64,000 nucleotides of DNA from Oxalobacter formigenes (GCF_027158485.1 NZ_JAMKYJ010000006.1), one strand, 5' to 3'. Shown: positions 18,009 through 24,926, counted from the first letter of the stretch. The notes: generated from the sequence alone by a model not told the origin. A program made the numbers and translations.

Positions 18009-18723
18009 GGCTGACTCCTTTGTAGCGTTTTGAATTTTCGCTACCCGCTTCTAAACGGGTGGGCGAAACCGTGCGGATTAGAAGACCGGTTACAAAGGAA
18101 CCCGGCGCACCCGAAGATGCCCCGCACGGCTCGCCCATAAAAAGAGACTTGCCACGGACATAAAAAAACCGCTTTGATGGCGGTGTCCGCCTTTGTATAT
18201 CCGAGCTTCTAAACCCGACGCTGTTTTTTTCCAGCGCAGATGTAGCATAGCCGGATAGTTGACGGCTTGTCAACTCACCCCGGATTTCCCGGTATTTTTC
18301 CTGTGCCAGAACGTGCGAACGCATGTTGATGTTGGTTTGTTCTATCGTAGTGAGAATGCGCACGGCTGCAAGCGTATTTCTAGCATGTTGCTCCACCTCT
18401 TTATCCAGAATATCCAATACCCATCGCCGGAATTCTTTTGCCTTCGATGTTCTGGAAAACATGGCAACCAAATGAGCGCCACGAAGGGAAAAAAGACGGA
18501 CGGTTTTTTGAATATTCCCCGAGACGGTCAAATTGACCGTCTCGGACATATCTGCCGTAAATTCATCAGCATTACGTCTGTATATCCGGCTTATTGCATC
18601 ATCGGATTGATAACCCAATGACTTTGCGATATCGGTCGCAGAAAAATAGGTTTGATTGTTTTGTCGAATAATCGACAGAGATACGCCGTTAAAAACGAGC
18701 GCAGGCAATGAGGATTTAGGCAT
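18001..18723 (-). CDS. BRO-N domain antirepressor
   Basis: 240 residues. The N-terminal ~110 are a BRO-N domain: FNGVSLSIIRQNNQTYFSATDIAKSLGY, then TVRLFSLRGAHLVAMFSRTSKAKEFRRWVLDIL. Then comes the segment VRILTTIEQTNINMRSHVLAQEKYREIRGEL, shared with the KilA-N neighbour. From about residue 180 on, the frame is a read-through of a terminator and the C4-like RNA (KSLFMGEPCGASSGAPGSF), so the C-terminal 60 residues may not be a real domain. It overlaps the KilA-N gene by 8 bases. Confidence 0.8.
   Translation of the reverse strand: MPKSSLPALVFNGVSLSIIRQNNQTYFSATDIAKSLGYQSDDAISRIYRRNADEFTADMSETVNLTVSGNIQKTVRLFSLRGAHLVAMFSRTSKAKEFRRWVLDILDKEVEQHARNTLAAVRILTTIEQTNINMRSHVLAQEKYREIRGELTSRQLSGYATSALEKNSVGFRSSDIQRRTPPSKRFFYVRGKSLFMGEPCGASSGAPGSFVTGLLIRTVSPTRLEAGSENSKRYKGVSHD
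18023..18041 (-). repeat. 19-base leader repeat before both antirepressor genes
   Basis: GCGAAAATTCAAAACGCTA on the minus strand occurs at 18023-18041 and again, identical, at 18741-18759. The shared AAGGAGTC motif is at 18013-18020 on one side and 18774-18781 on the other. The first copy is 15 bases before the KilA-N ATG, the second 18 bases before the BRO-N ATG. A shared antisense or protein target is likely. Confidence 0.7.
18042..18160 (-). ncRNA. C4-type antisense RNA
   Basis: Minus-strand sequence matches the C4 RNA pattern of P1/P7-like immunity loci as I recall it. The outer stem GGGCG..CCGTGCGG pairs with CCGCACGG..CGCCC (18132-18136/18061-18065 and 18122-18129/18069-18076). Inside are hairpins GCATC-TTCG-GGTGC and CCGGGTT...AACCGG, and a 3' hairpin ACCCG...CGGGT (18043-18060) follows. 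C4 represses a downstream antirepressor gene by base pairing; here the KilA-N antirepressor starts about 35 bases downstream. The BRO-N reading frame runs through it. Confidence 0.75.
18161..18188 (-). terminator. Intrinsic terminator inside the BRO-N frame
   Basis: Minus-strand stem ACCGC...GCGGT followed by TTTTTTT, nested in flanking GGACA/TGTCC. It lies just before the C4-like RNA and inside the 3' part of the BRO-N frame, so the BRO-N message may end here. Confidence 0.6.
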
Positions 18724-18787
18724 AGTAGCCCCCTTGAGTATAGCGTTTTGAATTTTCGCAATGATTGCGGCTTGACTCCTTGACCTT

Positions 18788-18807
18788 TTGTAACCGATTG
18801 GTTACAA
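18788..18807. promoter_or_regulatory. higBA operator palindrome
   Basis: TTGTAACCGATTGGTTACAA: perfect 8-base arms around GATT, ending 7 bases before the toxin ATG. This is the expected autoregulatory site for a HigA-type antitoxin. The TGTAAC/GTTACA half-sites also resemble the phage operators near 20.8 and 21.4 kb, but with a 6-base spacer in place of 4. Confidence 0.75.
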
Positions 18808-18814
18808 TAGAACC

Positions 18815-19108
18815 ATGAAATACACAATCAAACAAACCGAAACATTTAAAACGTGGCTCAAAACAGTCAAGGATAGAACGGCATTTATTGCCATCATCAG
18901 AAGACTTGAAAGAGCCGGAAACGGCAATTTCGGGGATGCCAAGTCGATTAATGACGGTGTTTCTGAAATGCGCGTCGATGTCGGTGCAGGTTATCGCTTG
19001 TATTACACCATTCGCGGAAATGAGATCGTGTTTTTCCTGAACGGTGGAAAAAAGTCCACACAGAAATCGGATATTAAAATCGCAAAAAGCAAGGCGAAAG
19101 GAATTTGA
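18815..19108 (+). CDS. HigB/RelE-family toxin
   Basis: 97 residues of the putative addiction module killer group of the RelE/HigB fold: MKYTIKQTETFKTWLKTVKDR, GNFGDAKSINDGVSEMRVDVGAGYRLYYT, and VVFFLNGG-like core (EIVFFLNGGKK). Such proteins cut mRNA on the ribosome. It is followed 3 bases later by the antitoxin, toxin first as in higBA. The promoter carries a palindromic operator. The pair points the opposite way to the flanking phage genes, as expected for an inserted maintenance module. Confidence 0.88.
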   Translation: MKYTIKQTETFKTWLKTVKDRTAFIAIIRRLERAGNGNFGDAKSINDGVSEMRVDVGAGYRLYYTIRGNEIVFFLNGGKKSTQKSDIKIAKSKAKGI

Positions 19109-19111
19109 AAA

Positions 19112-19396
19112 ATGACTGAAAAAACACACACTTTTGACATAGTTGAATATCTGGACAGTGAAGAAAACGTCCAGGAATATTTCAGACAAGTCATGGAAGA
19201 CGGCGACTCCGATGAAATTATCCGGGCGCTCGGCCACATCGCCAAAGCGCGGGGCATGATGAAACTTGCAAATGATACCGGACTCGCCAGAGAAAGCCTT
19301 TACAGGGCGCTTTCTGAAGGCGCAAAACCGCGTTTTGACACGATTATGCGCGTCACTCAAGCCCTTGGCCTGAAACTGACTATTGCGCACGGCTGA
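19112..19396 (+). CDS. HigA-like antitoxin with HTH domain
   Basis: 94 residues. The N-terminus (FDIVEYLDSEENVQEYFRQVMEDGDSDEIIRALGHIAKARGM) and the HTH MKLANDTGLARESLYRALSEGAKPRFDTIMRVTQALGLKL are typical of the DNA-binding antidote paired with HigB-type killer proteins. It neutralises the toxin and binds the palindrome at 18788. Only 3 bases separate it from the toxin stop, so the two are cotranscribed. Confidence 0.88.
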   Translation: MTEKTHTFDIVEYLDSEENVQEYFRQVMEDGDSDEIIRALGHIAKARGMMKLANDTGLARESLYRALSEGAKPRFDTIMRVTQALGLKLTIAHG

Positions 19397-19422
19397 CCGA
19401 TAAAACAATAGGTGGTTTGCAG

Positions 19423-19818
19423 CTAACATGCTGCACCTCTCCCAACAACAACCTGAAATGCCCAATCATCCAGAAATTCTTTTCTATAAACGACTTCACG
19501 TGATGATTTTATTCGGACTGGTGTTGGCGATAGTTCCAACACCGGTTTGCGTTTTTTTGGTCCGGCAACCTTGCGGTTTGGTGTCGGTGCATCTTTACCA
19601 ACTCCGAAAGCAAATACTCTTGAAAATGCATAGTCGCCCTCAAGCCAATCAGCAACATAAACCGTGCCATTTTTCCTTTTCTCGACTCGGATTTTACGCA
19701 CGTGCTTATTGATCGTTTGACTGCAAAAACCTGTCTTTTCAGCGAGTTCTTTTACTGTCGCCGGTTTTTCTTTCAAGGCATCAATAATCTCTTTTTTTAT
19801 ATCTCTTTTGGTTTTCAT
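19423..19818 (-). CDS. Winged-helix phage protein
   Basis: 131 residues. The N-terminus RDIKKEIIDALKEKPATVKELAEKTGFCSQTINKHVRKIRVEKRKNGTVYVADW is a clear winged helix-turn-helix. The C-terminal half is basic with no recognised domain. It overlaps the upstream gene stop by 4 bases (ATGA), within the leftward early operon. It may be a transcription or replication regulator; the exact family is not recognised. Confidence 0.65.
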   Translation of the reverse strand: MKTKRDIKKEIIDALKEKPATVKELAEKTGFCSQTINKHVRKIRVEKRKNGTVYVADWLEGDYAFSRVFAFGVGKDAPTPNRKVAGPKKRKPVLELSPTPVRIKSSREVVYRKEFLDDWAFQVVVGRGAAC

Positions 19819-20120
19819 TCCGACACCTCGTCAGTAAAAAACAGGCTGAAATCATCAATCACGTCGCTGATATAAAAATTCTGGTTATAGATCCCGACCA
19901 AAGCCTCATGCTTTTCCGTCACAAACGAAGCAAACCGCAAGCCCGATGACTTCATGATTGTTATCCGCCCGCAAAAGCTGAACACTGCGACAGAATCGGA
20001 TGTTTGCCTCAATGCGCAAACAAGACGTCGGACGGCCTCTGTCAGTGACGTTTTTTCTGACAGCTTTCTTTTTCGAAGACTTTTCCTGACTGGTTTTAAC
20101 GACATGGTTCTGGATATCAT
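19815..20120 (-). CDS. Hypothetical early phage protein
   Basis: 101 residues from MISRTMSLKPVRKSLRKRKLSEKTSL. The N-terminus is very basic and the rest is strand-rich (SVAVFSFCGRITIMKSSGLRFASF, YNQNFYISDVIDDF). ATG 20120 has AAGGAAG about 7 bases ahead; ATG 20138 is the longer alternative and overlaps the preceding gene. The family is not recognised. Overlaps on both sides show it belongs to the early leftward operon. Confidence 0.55.
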   Translation of the reverse strand: MISRTMSLKPVRKSLRKRKLSEKTSLTEAVRRLVCALRQTSDSVAVFSFCGRITIMKSSGLRFASFVTEKHEALVGIYNQNFYISDVIDDFSLFFTDEVSE

Positions 20121-20121
20121 T

Positions 20122-20580
20122 TCAGTCTTCCTTTTCATGTTGCTTGCAATAGATTCGAAATGTGAGCGCCAACAGTTCCTGTACCAGCTTATTTACCCCC
20201 TCACCTGCCGCCGACAGATCCTGACGTTCTCGCTGATCGACCACATCATCAGAAATCGCCCTGCTGAATTTTCCGGAAAATTCGCCTACTTTCGCGTAGA
20301 GTGCATTCCACTTTTCCAGCAGTTCATCGTTTCCGATATCAGACACATCCGGCAATTCGACAAAAACCCCACCACTTAACGACGCCACTGCATCAGCAAA
20401 GAACGTTGTTCCACTGAAGGACTGGATCTGCAACTCTTCATCGGCCGTAAAATCCTGCCCCTTCCGGTTATATAACCGGTTATCAAATGCATGAATCGTC
20501 ATTCCCATTGCCACTGCTAGCGCATCTTTTCCGCCGGGAAACGACTTGATCATTTTGAGATTTGCCTGCCTCACATTCAC
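20122..20580 (-). CDS. CII/YmfL-like phage regulatory protein
   Basis: 152 residues. MNVRQANLKMIKSFPGGKDALAVAMGMTIHAFDNRLYNRKGQDFTADEELQIQSFSGTTFFADAVA matches the Phage_CP76/YmfL-type regulators that follow cro in lambdoid prophages. The N-terminal half is the DNA-binding part, the rest a helical tail. It starts with GTG. As the second gene after the Cro-like protein it is the CII equivalent by place. Confidence 0.75.
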   Translation of the reverse strand: MNVRQANLKMIKSFPGGKDALAVAMGMTIHAFDNRLYNRKGQDFTADEELQIQSFSGTTFFADAVASLSGGVFVELPDVSDIGNDELLEKWNALYAKVGEFSGKFSRAISDDVVDQRERQDLSAAGEGVNKLVQELLALTFRIYCKQHEKED

Positions 20581-20605
20581 AGCGTTTGCCCTTTCCCTGT
20601 GGTTT

Positions 20606-20812
20606 TTAATTTTGGCGATTACAGTTAAATTGATTACATTGAACAGCAGCGACAGTTTCTGGATACACAGCCTTTAAATACATCATCCTGGCATCCGGAA
20701 TCCCTTGTTTTCGCCACTTTGAAACAGCCTGCGAACGGATGCCAAAAATGTCAGCCACTTTGACGGAACCGCCAAGCTCATCAATTAATTTGGAGTCGTT
20801 TAAATGAATCAT
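20606..20812 (-). CDS. Cro-like repressor (YdaS-type HTH)
   Basis: 68 residues from MIHLNDSKLIDELGGSVKVADIFGIRSQAVSKWRKQGIPDARMMYLKAVYP, a YdaS/Cro-type HTH. The frame can be extended to 20878 but that part runs through the operator region and is hydrophobic nonsense. The ATG has no good ribosome site, so translation may be leaderless or weak. It is the first gene of the leftward operon and diverges from the CI-like gene, as cro and cI do. Confidence 0.82.
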   Translation of the reverse strand: MIHLNDSKLIDELGGSVKVADIFGIRSQAVSKWRKQGIPDARMMYLKAVYPETVAAVQCNQFNCNRQN

Positions 20813-20821
20813 ATTAGCGAT

Positions 20822-20875
20822 TGTAACCATAGTTACACAGAAAAAGCAAATTATAGTTACAAAAAAATATGTAAC
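20822..20875. promoter_or_regulatory. cI/cro intergenic operator and leftward early promoter
   Basis: TGTAACCATAGTTACA (20822-20837) is a perfect 6-base-arm palindrome with a 4-base spacer. Half-sites GTTAC (20856-20860) and GTAAC (20871-20875) lie further right. A leftward -10 TATAAT is at 20850-20855. The divergent Cro-like and CI-like genes flank it, so it is the central switch of the prophage. Confidence 0.7.
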
Positions 20876-20884
20876 CATTCTTTC

Positions 20885-21274
20885 ATGGATACCATTAGCA
20901 AAAAAATCAGAGAGTTAAGGATTAAAAAAGGGCTGACTCCGGAGCAATTCGCCAAAAATATTGGAGTAAGTCGAGTATCGGTATTGAAATGGGAAAATGG
21001 CTCGGCGCAAAATCTGAAAATAGCTAATATTTTGAAAATTTGTGAGTTTTTTGGTCTTACAACTGACGAATTTTTGAAAGACGAATCGCCCTCTACATTA
21101 AAAGCGGCGGAAAAGGCAGAGCCTTATCGTGTGGGCCGGTACTGGCCGTTCAATTTCCCGCCTGACAAATTAAATTTATTACCAAAACCCGAAATCGACG
21201 CGATCAACGAATACATGGAATTGCGTTTTTTTAACTGGGAAATGAAAAGTAGAAAGAGAAAGAACGCTGGCTAA
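20885..21274 (+). CDS. CI-like phage repressor, short form
   Basis: 129 residues from MDTISKKIRELRIKKGLTPEQFAKNIGVSRVSVLKWENG, a canonical HTH_3/XRE domain (residues 5-60). The C-terminal part (GRYWPFNFPPDKLNLLPKPEIDAINEYMELRF) is short with no S24 peptidase domain. ATG 20804 would add 27 residues of operator sequence. No ribosome site is visible, as in leaderless cI messages. It likely binds TGTAAC-N4-GTTACA sites on both sides. With no autocleavage domain, induction must work some other way. Confidence 0.8.
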   Translation: MDTISKKIRELRIKKGLTPEQFAKNIGVSRVSVLKWENGSAQNLKIANILKICEFFGLTTDEFLKDESPSTLKAAEKAEPYRVGRYWPFNFPPDKLNLLPKPEIDAINEYMELRFFNWEMKSRKRKNAG

Positions 21275-21329
21275 ACGAACGCTTGCGATAATTATTCCTT
21301 TCCCGCGAAAAATCCTACCACCAAAAAAC

Positions 21330-21356
21330 AACCCGCTTTGACGGGTTATTTTTTTA
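21330..21356 (+). terminator. Intrinsic terminator of the CI-like gene
   Basis: Stem AACCCG/CGGGTT with a 6-base loop, then ATTTTTTT. It lies 55 bases after the repressor stop and separates it from the early promoter region. Confidence 0.8.
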
Positions 21357-21376
21357 TCCGTTTTACGCCCCCAGAA

Positions 21377-21468
21377 TGTAACTACAATTACAAATTAATG
21401 TAATTACTATTGACACATTAAAAAATTAATGTAACTATGGTTACGAACAAAAAGTAATTAACGTTACA
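21377..21468 (+). promoter_or_regulatory. Rightward early promoter with operator array
   Basis: Promoter: TTGACA (21410-21415), 16-17 bases, TAACTAT (21432-21438). Operator-like palindromes of the form TGTAAC-N4-GTTACA: TGTAACTACAATTACA (21377-21392), TGTAACTATGGTTACG (21430-21445, over the -10) and AGTAATTAACGTTACA (21453-21468). A weaker one is at about 21399. A repressor there would block the promoter; the short CI-like protein is the natural candidate. Confidence 0.75.
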
Positions 21469-21482
21469 GAAAAGGGGGAAAT

Positions 21483-22013
21483 ATGCAAAGCAACGATACA
21501 ACGCCTGTAGTGATTTATGGGCCTGCTGGATGCGGTAAGACGAGATACGCCCAAGCATTAGCCAGACACTATCGCAAGCCAATCATTATGGATGACGTCA
21601 GCAAACATGATAAAGGGGCATTTGGCTTGAATGCCCTTTATTTAACAAATGAAGACTTGAGCGATTCAGACATCCCTCATGCCATCCCTTTTCATGTTGC
21701 AGCCAGGGCCGCCGGCATTAAGGTGCCAGATAAAGACAAAAATGATAATCAGCCGCGTTACTGCAAAGACTGTAAACATTGCTCGGGCGATCTCAAATGG
21801 GGCCCTAAGTGTTCCGCCAAAGAATCCGAGTATGTCGATCTGGTTCAGGGTCCATTATTAAGATCATGTGAAAAAATGAGACGGACTGACCAGTTTTGCG
21901 GGTCATCTGGACGCTTTTATGTCGTCAAGGAATCGATTTCTTTTTCATCAAGAACTTCCATGTTGTTCTCCTCTTTAAATAAAAGGCATTCTGCCACGCT
22001 TTCCAAAAAATGA
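21483..22013 (+). CDS. Small P-loop phage protein with Cys cluster
   Basis: 176 residues. A Walker A motif GPAGCGKT is at residues 12-19, followed by PIIMDDVSKHD. A possible zinc cluster CKDCKHCSGDLKWGPKC is near residues 93-110, and CEKM follows. No full AAA+ or kinase core follows, so the P-loop domain is truncated or minimal. The last ~30 residues are Ser/Lys-rich and lie over the antisense of what looks like the start of another gene (see findings). First gene of the rightward operon, with GGGGG before the ATG. Confidence 0.65.
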   Translation: MQSNDTTPVVIYGPAGCGKTRYAQALARHYRKPIIMDDVSKHDKGAFGLNALYLTNEDLSDSDIPHAIPFHVAARAAGIKVPDKDKNDNQPRYCKDCKHCSGDLKWGPKCSAKESEYVDLVQGPLLRSCEKMRRTDQFCGSSGRFYVVKESISFSSRTSMLFSSLNKRHSATLSKK

Positions 22014-22021
22014 GGTCAATT

Positions 22022-22162
22022 ATGAACTCTTACATTCTGACAATTACCGTTGATCTGCACAAAATCGGCAGATTCTGCAAGCGTCTTGCAGAAGGCCTAT
22101 TTGTCGGCTTGATCATTGGCTCACCTATTCTGCTTTACGGCCTCGGCTGGATCAAGGGGTAA
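22022..22162 (+). CDS. Small membrane protein
   Basis: 46 residues beginning MNSYILTITVDLHKIGRFCKRLAEGL, with one hydrophobic segment FVGLIIGSPILLYGLGW near the C-terminus, likely a single membrane helix. TGAGGTCAAT precedes the ATG. Tightly spaced within the operon (9 bases after one gene, 3 before the next). No family recognised. Confidence 0.55.
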   Translation: MNSYILTITVDLHKIGRFCKRLAEGLFVGLIIGSPILLYGLGWIKG

Positions 22163-22165
22163 ATC

Positions 22166-22345
22166 ATGCTGATTCTTCCCGAAGAAGAGCTTAAAAAAGC
22201 ATGGCAATGGCTCAAAGTCACTACCCCGTATCAGCAAATGATCGCATGCCCGACACAAAAAGCCATCCTTATGGCCATCGCCAAGAATCGCTCGCGAAAG
22301 AATCGAGTAAATACGCAGAACCGGCGGATTACTGAACGCACATAA
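22166..22345 (+). CDS. Small hypothetical phage protein
   Basis: 59 residues, MLILPEEELKKAWQWLKVTTPYQQMIACPTQKAILMAIAKNR..., mostly helical and basic at the C-terminus. It begins 3 bases after the small membrane protein. No strong ribosome site of its own; coupling to the upstream gene is likely. No family recognised. Confidence 0.5.
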   Translation: MLILPEEELKKAWQWLKVTTPYQQMIACPTQKAILMAIAKNRSRKNRVNTQNRRITERT

Positions 22346-22354
22346 GAGATTATT

Positions 22355-23131
22355 ATGCCAAATCTGAAGTCCAAAATTATTGAATTGATAACCGCTCATC
22401 CAGGCATCAATGATGCAGAGATAGCCGACCGTCTGGATATAGAGGTAGATCTTGCCAGATCTGTCACCTCACCTCTTCTTGGAAATGAAATTTCATCCTC
22501 GGTTGTAATTACCCCGTCTGGACTACAAATCCGGCGATATCGGCGAATCTGTACTGAAAAAACTGCTATACCCATCACTCCTAAAATCAGTAAAAAAGAA
22601 TCAATTTCTGTCGAAAGCGATCGAAAAAGTTCGATAAAAGTTTCAAAAGTGGCACTCGCACTCGCTTATTTAAGAACTCACGAAAAAGCAACGCCCGCAG
22701 AGTTAAAGCAAGCAATGGGACTTACTTCTCGTCAGCACCCTCTCCCTTTTTTGAAACATTTGATTTCAAAAGGATCCGTGAATTTTAGGGACAAGGTCTG
22801 GACGCTATGTGATATCGCTACCACCAATCCAAATACAGCTGACGAAGCATTAAATAAAACTGCATTGGAAGAATCAAAAATCGGAATAACAGAACAATCG
22901 TTTGACCCAGTCAACCAACCTTCTCATTACAAAACTGGCGGTATAGAGATGATCGATATTCTTCAGGCAAAGCTATCTCCCGAAGAGTTCAAAGGTTTTC
23001 TTAAAGGAAACGTCCTGAAATACACAATACGAGCCGAACATAAAAACGGAATTGAAGACTACGAAAAAGCCAGCGTCTACGCAAATTGGCTGGTACAAGC
23101 AGCCAAAGGAGAGGCACAAAATGGGATTTAA
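22355..23131 (+). CDS. DUF3310 protein with N-terminal winged-helix regions
   Basis: 258 residues. The last ~75 (VNQPSHYKTGGIEMIDILQAKLSPEEFKGFLKGNVLKYTIRAEHKNGIEDYEKASVYANWL) are the DUF3310 nucleotide kinase-related domain common in phages. Residues 1-60 (KIIELITAHPGINDAEIADRLDIEVDLARSVTSPLL) and about 100-150 (ALAYLRTHEKATPAELKQAMGL) look like two winged helices. The combination suggests a DNA-bound enzyme or regulator, but the activity is unknown. Confidence 0.75.
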   Translation: MPNLKSKIIELITAHPGINDAEIADRLDIEVDLARSVTSPLLGNEISSSVVITPSGLQIRRYRRICTEKTAIPITPKISKKESISVESDRKSSIKVSKVALALAYLRTHEKATPAELKQAMGLTSRQHPLPFLKHLISKGSVNFRDKVWTLCDIATTNPNTADEALNKTALEESKIGITEQSFDPVNQPSHYKTGGIEMIDILQAKLSPEEFKGFLKGNVLKYTIRAEHKNGIEDYEKASVYANWLVQAAKGEAQNGI

Positions 23132-23480
23132 CCACGATTACGGCGGCGTTTATGAAAAGCCGTCAACAAAAAATGTAAAAAAAACGCGGGTTTATATCAG
23201 TGGCCCAATGACCGGATTACCCGGTCTTAATTTTCCATTGTTTAACGCAGAGGCGTTACGTCTTGAAGGGATGGGATATGACGTAGTCAACCCTGTGGAC
23301 CTATGCCCCAACTCGACGGATTGGCAACAGTGTATGCGCATTGATCTGGCTGCACTCCTGACTTGCGACATGATAGCCCTGCTGCCAGGCTGGATGAAAT
23401 CAAGGGGCGCCCGTCTTGAAGTGAACATTGCTCATCAGGTCGGCATTGAAATCGTATCAGCAAAGGACCTGACATCATGA
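23121..23480 (+). CDS. DUF4406 (nucleoside deoxyribosyltransferase-like) protein
   Basis: 119 residues from MGFNHDYGGVYEKPS. The core RVYISGPMTGLPGLNFPLFNAEALRLEGMGYDVVNPVDL and LLTCDMIALLPGWMKSRGARLEVNIAHQVG is the DUF4406 pattern, a relative of nucleoside 2-deoxyribosyltransferases. ATG 23121 has AAAGGAGAGG ahead of it and overlaps the DUF3310 gene by 11 bases. The likely substrate is a nucleotide, but this is inferred. Confidence 0.82.
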   Translation: MGFNHDYGGVYEKPSTKNVKKTRVYISGPMTGLPGLNFPLFNAEALRLEGMGYDVVNPVDLCPNSTDWQQCMRIDLAALLTCDMIALLPGWMKSRGARLEVNIAHQVGIEIVSAKDLTS

Positions 23481-23665
23481 CAGATGAGATAGATCGAGCA
23501 CAGGAATACGAAAGCAGGATGACTGAAGCAGCAATTTCTCATGCAAGGGCAAACGCAGAAATGGCTAAAGGTGTACCCGGCGAATGTGAGTTTTGCGGTG
23601 AATGGTCCGGACGACTCGTTAATGGTGCTTGCGCCCCTTGTCGCGATAAATACAAATTGGGGTGA
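23477..23665 (+). CDS. TraR/DksA-like C4 zinc finger protein
   Basis: 62 residues: an N-terminal helix (MTDEIDRAQEYESRMTEAAISHARANAE) and a C-terminal zinc finger CEFCGEW...CAPCRDKY, the TraR/DksA pattern of small phage proteins. Members can bind RNA polymerase through the secondary channel; here that is inferred from the family. It overlaps the preceding stop by 4 bases (ATGA). Confidence 0.8.
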   Translation: MTDEIDRAQEYESRMTEAAISHARANAEMAKGVPGECEFCGEWSGRLVNGACAPCRDKYKLG

Positions 23666-23667
23666 TC

Positions 23668-24705
23668 ATGGCCGACAACTCGAAAATCGAATGGACGGAC
23701 GCGACCTGGAACATCATAACAGGGTGTTCTCCAGTTTCTCCCGGCTGTGCAAATTGTTATGCAAGTCGGCTCGCTGGTACACGTCTGAAACATCATCCTT
23801 CCCGTGCGGGCCTGACGAAAGAAGTAAACGGACGCTATGTCTGGAATGGTGAGGTGTGCTTTAGCCTCGAATGGCTGGACCAGCCTATTCGCTGGAAGAA
23901 ACCAAGAAAGGTTTTTGTCTGCGCGCATGGCGACCTGTTCCACGAAAACGTCCCAGATGACTGGATTGATGCTGTTTTTGGTGTTATGTGGGCGTGTCTG
24001 TATGGACGCGATAGCGAACCCGGTCATATTTTCCAGATATTGACAAAACGTGCCGACAGAATGCTTGAATATCTGTCTCAAGACCGACGCGAGCAATGGG
24101 CAACTAATGCTGTTAATTATGGCGGAGGACTTGACCCCGATGGTCTTTATGATCAGACAAAATACTTTGACGGACCTCATCCGAGGATATGGGCTGGTGT
24201 CACAGTTGAAAATCAGGAGATGGCGGACAAACGTATACCGCTATTGTTGGCAACGCCTGCAGCAAAACGATTTATCAGTATGGAACCGTTGATTGGAAGC
24301 GTTGACATAGTTCATGCGTTTGATTGGCCAGCCCCCGGTGTTTGTATTGATTGGGTAATCGTTGGCGGTGAATCCGGACAAAATGCAAGACCAATGCACC
24401 CAGACTGGGTGCGTACTGTACGAGATCAGTGTGCGATAGCTCATGTCCCGTTCATGTTCAAGCAATGGGGAGAATGGTGCCCAAGAAGCGATTGCGTTCA
24501 CAAATTCGAGGACGGTTCTTGCTTAGCTGACCTTGATCCAAGCTGCAAGAAATGGCCTTATGTCGTCCGACTGACAGCAAGGGGAAATGATGGATCCCGG
24601 CTCGAAAATTCCTGCGATGGCGATGACACATATATGCAAAAAGTTGGAAAAAAAATAGCAGGCCGTCTCCTGGACGGAAGAACTTGGGACGAGGTGCCGG
24701 AATGA
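23668..24705 (+). CDS. Phage Gp37/Gp68 family protein (DUF5131)
   Basis: 345 residues. KIEWTDATWNIITGCSPVSPGCANCYA carries three Cys in a radical-SAM-like CX6CX2C spacing. RWKKPRKVFVCAHGDLFHENVPDDWIDAVFGVM and HIFQILTKRADRM follow, then GVTVENQEMADKRIPLLL and GGESGQNARPMHPDWVRTVRDQC. All are hallmarks of the Gp37/Gp68 family, related to SPL-like radical SAM enzymes. Phage substrate is unknown. ATG 23668 is chosen with TTGGGG before it; a GTG lies at 23662. Confidence 0.88.
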   Translation: MADNSKIEWTDATWNIITGCSPVSPGCANCYASRLAGTRLKHHPSRAGLTKEVNGRYVWNGEVCFSLEWLDQPIRWKKPRKVFVCAHGDLFHENVPDDWIDAVFGVMWACLYGRDSEPGHIFQILTKRADRMLEYLSQDRREQWATNAVNYGGGLDPDGLYDQTKYFDGPHPRIWAGVTVENQEMADKRIPLLLATPAAKRFISMEPLIGSVDIVHAFDWPAPGVCIDWVIVGGESGQNARPMHPDWVRTVRDQCAIAHVPFMFKQWGEWCPRSDCVHKFEDGSCLADLDPSCKKWPYVVRLTARGNDGSRLENSCDGDDTYMQKVGKKIAGRLLDGRTWDEVPE

Positions 24706-24926
24706 GCAAAACACCTGAATTACACCAGTGTTATCTGTGCGGCGGGGATGTCGAGCTTATGGATGCCAATCTGAATAACAGTACTGCAAGCTTCCAATGC
24801 AAAAAATGTGAAACATGGATTTTAGTGAAGCTGAATAATGAGGTTATCAGCAAGTCAATCTGTGCCAACAAATGGAACAGCTTCGGAAACAAAAATCCGG
24901 TAAAGGAGTTTTATGAAAACACCTGA
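24702..24926 (+). CDS. Lar-like zinc ribbon protein
   Basis: 74 residues, MSKTPELHQCYLCGGDVELMDANLNNSTASFQCKKCETWI..., with CxxC...CxxC knuckles and a C-terminal ANKWN motif, in the pattern of Lar-family restriction alleviation proteins. It overlaps the Gp37/68 stop by 4 bases. The next gene has the same PEL..C..C start and a related ERWNTR motif. Confidence 0.65.
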   Translation: MSKTPELHQCYLCGGDVELMDANLNNSTASFQCKKCETWILVKLNNEVISKSICANKWNSFGNKNPVKEFYENT

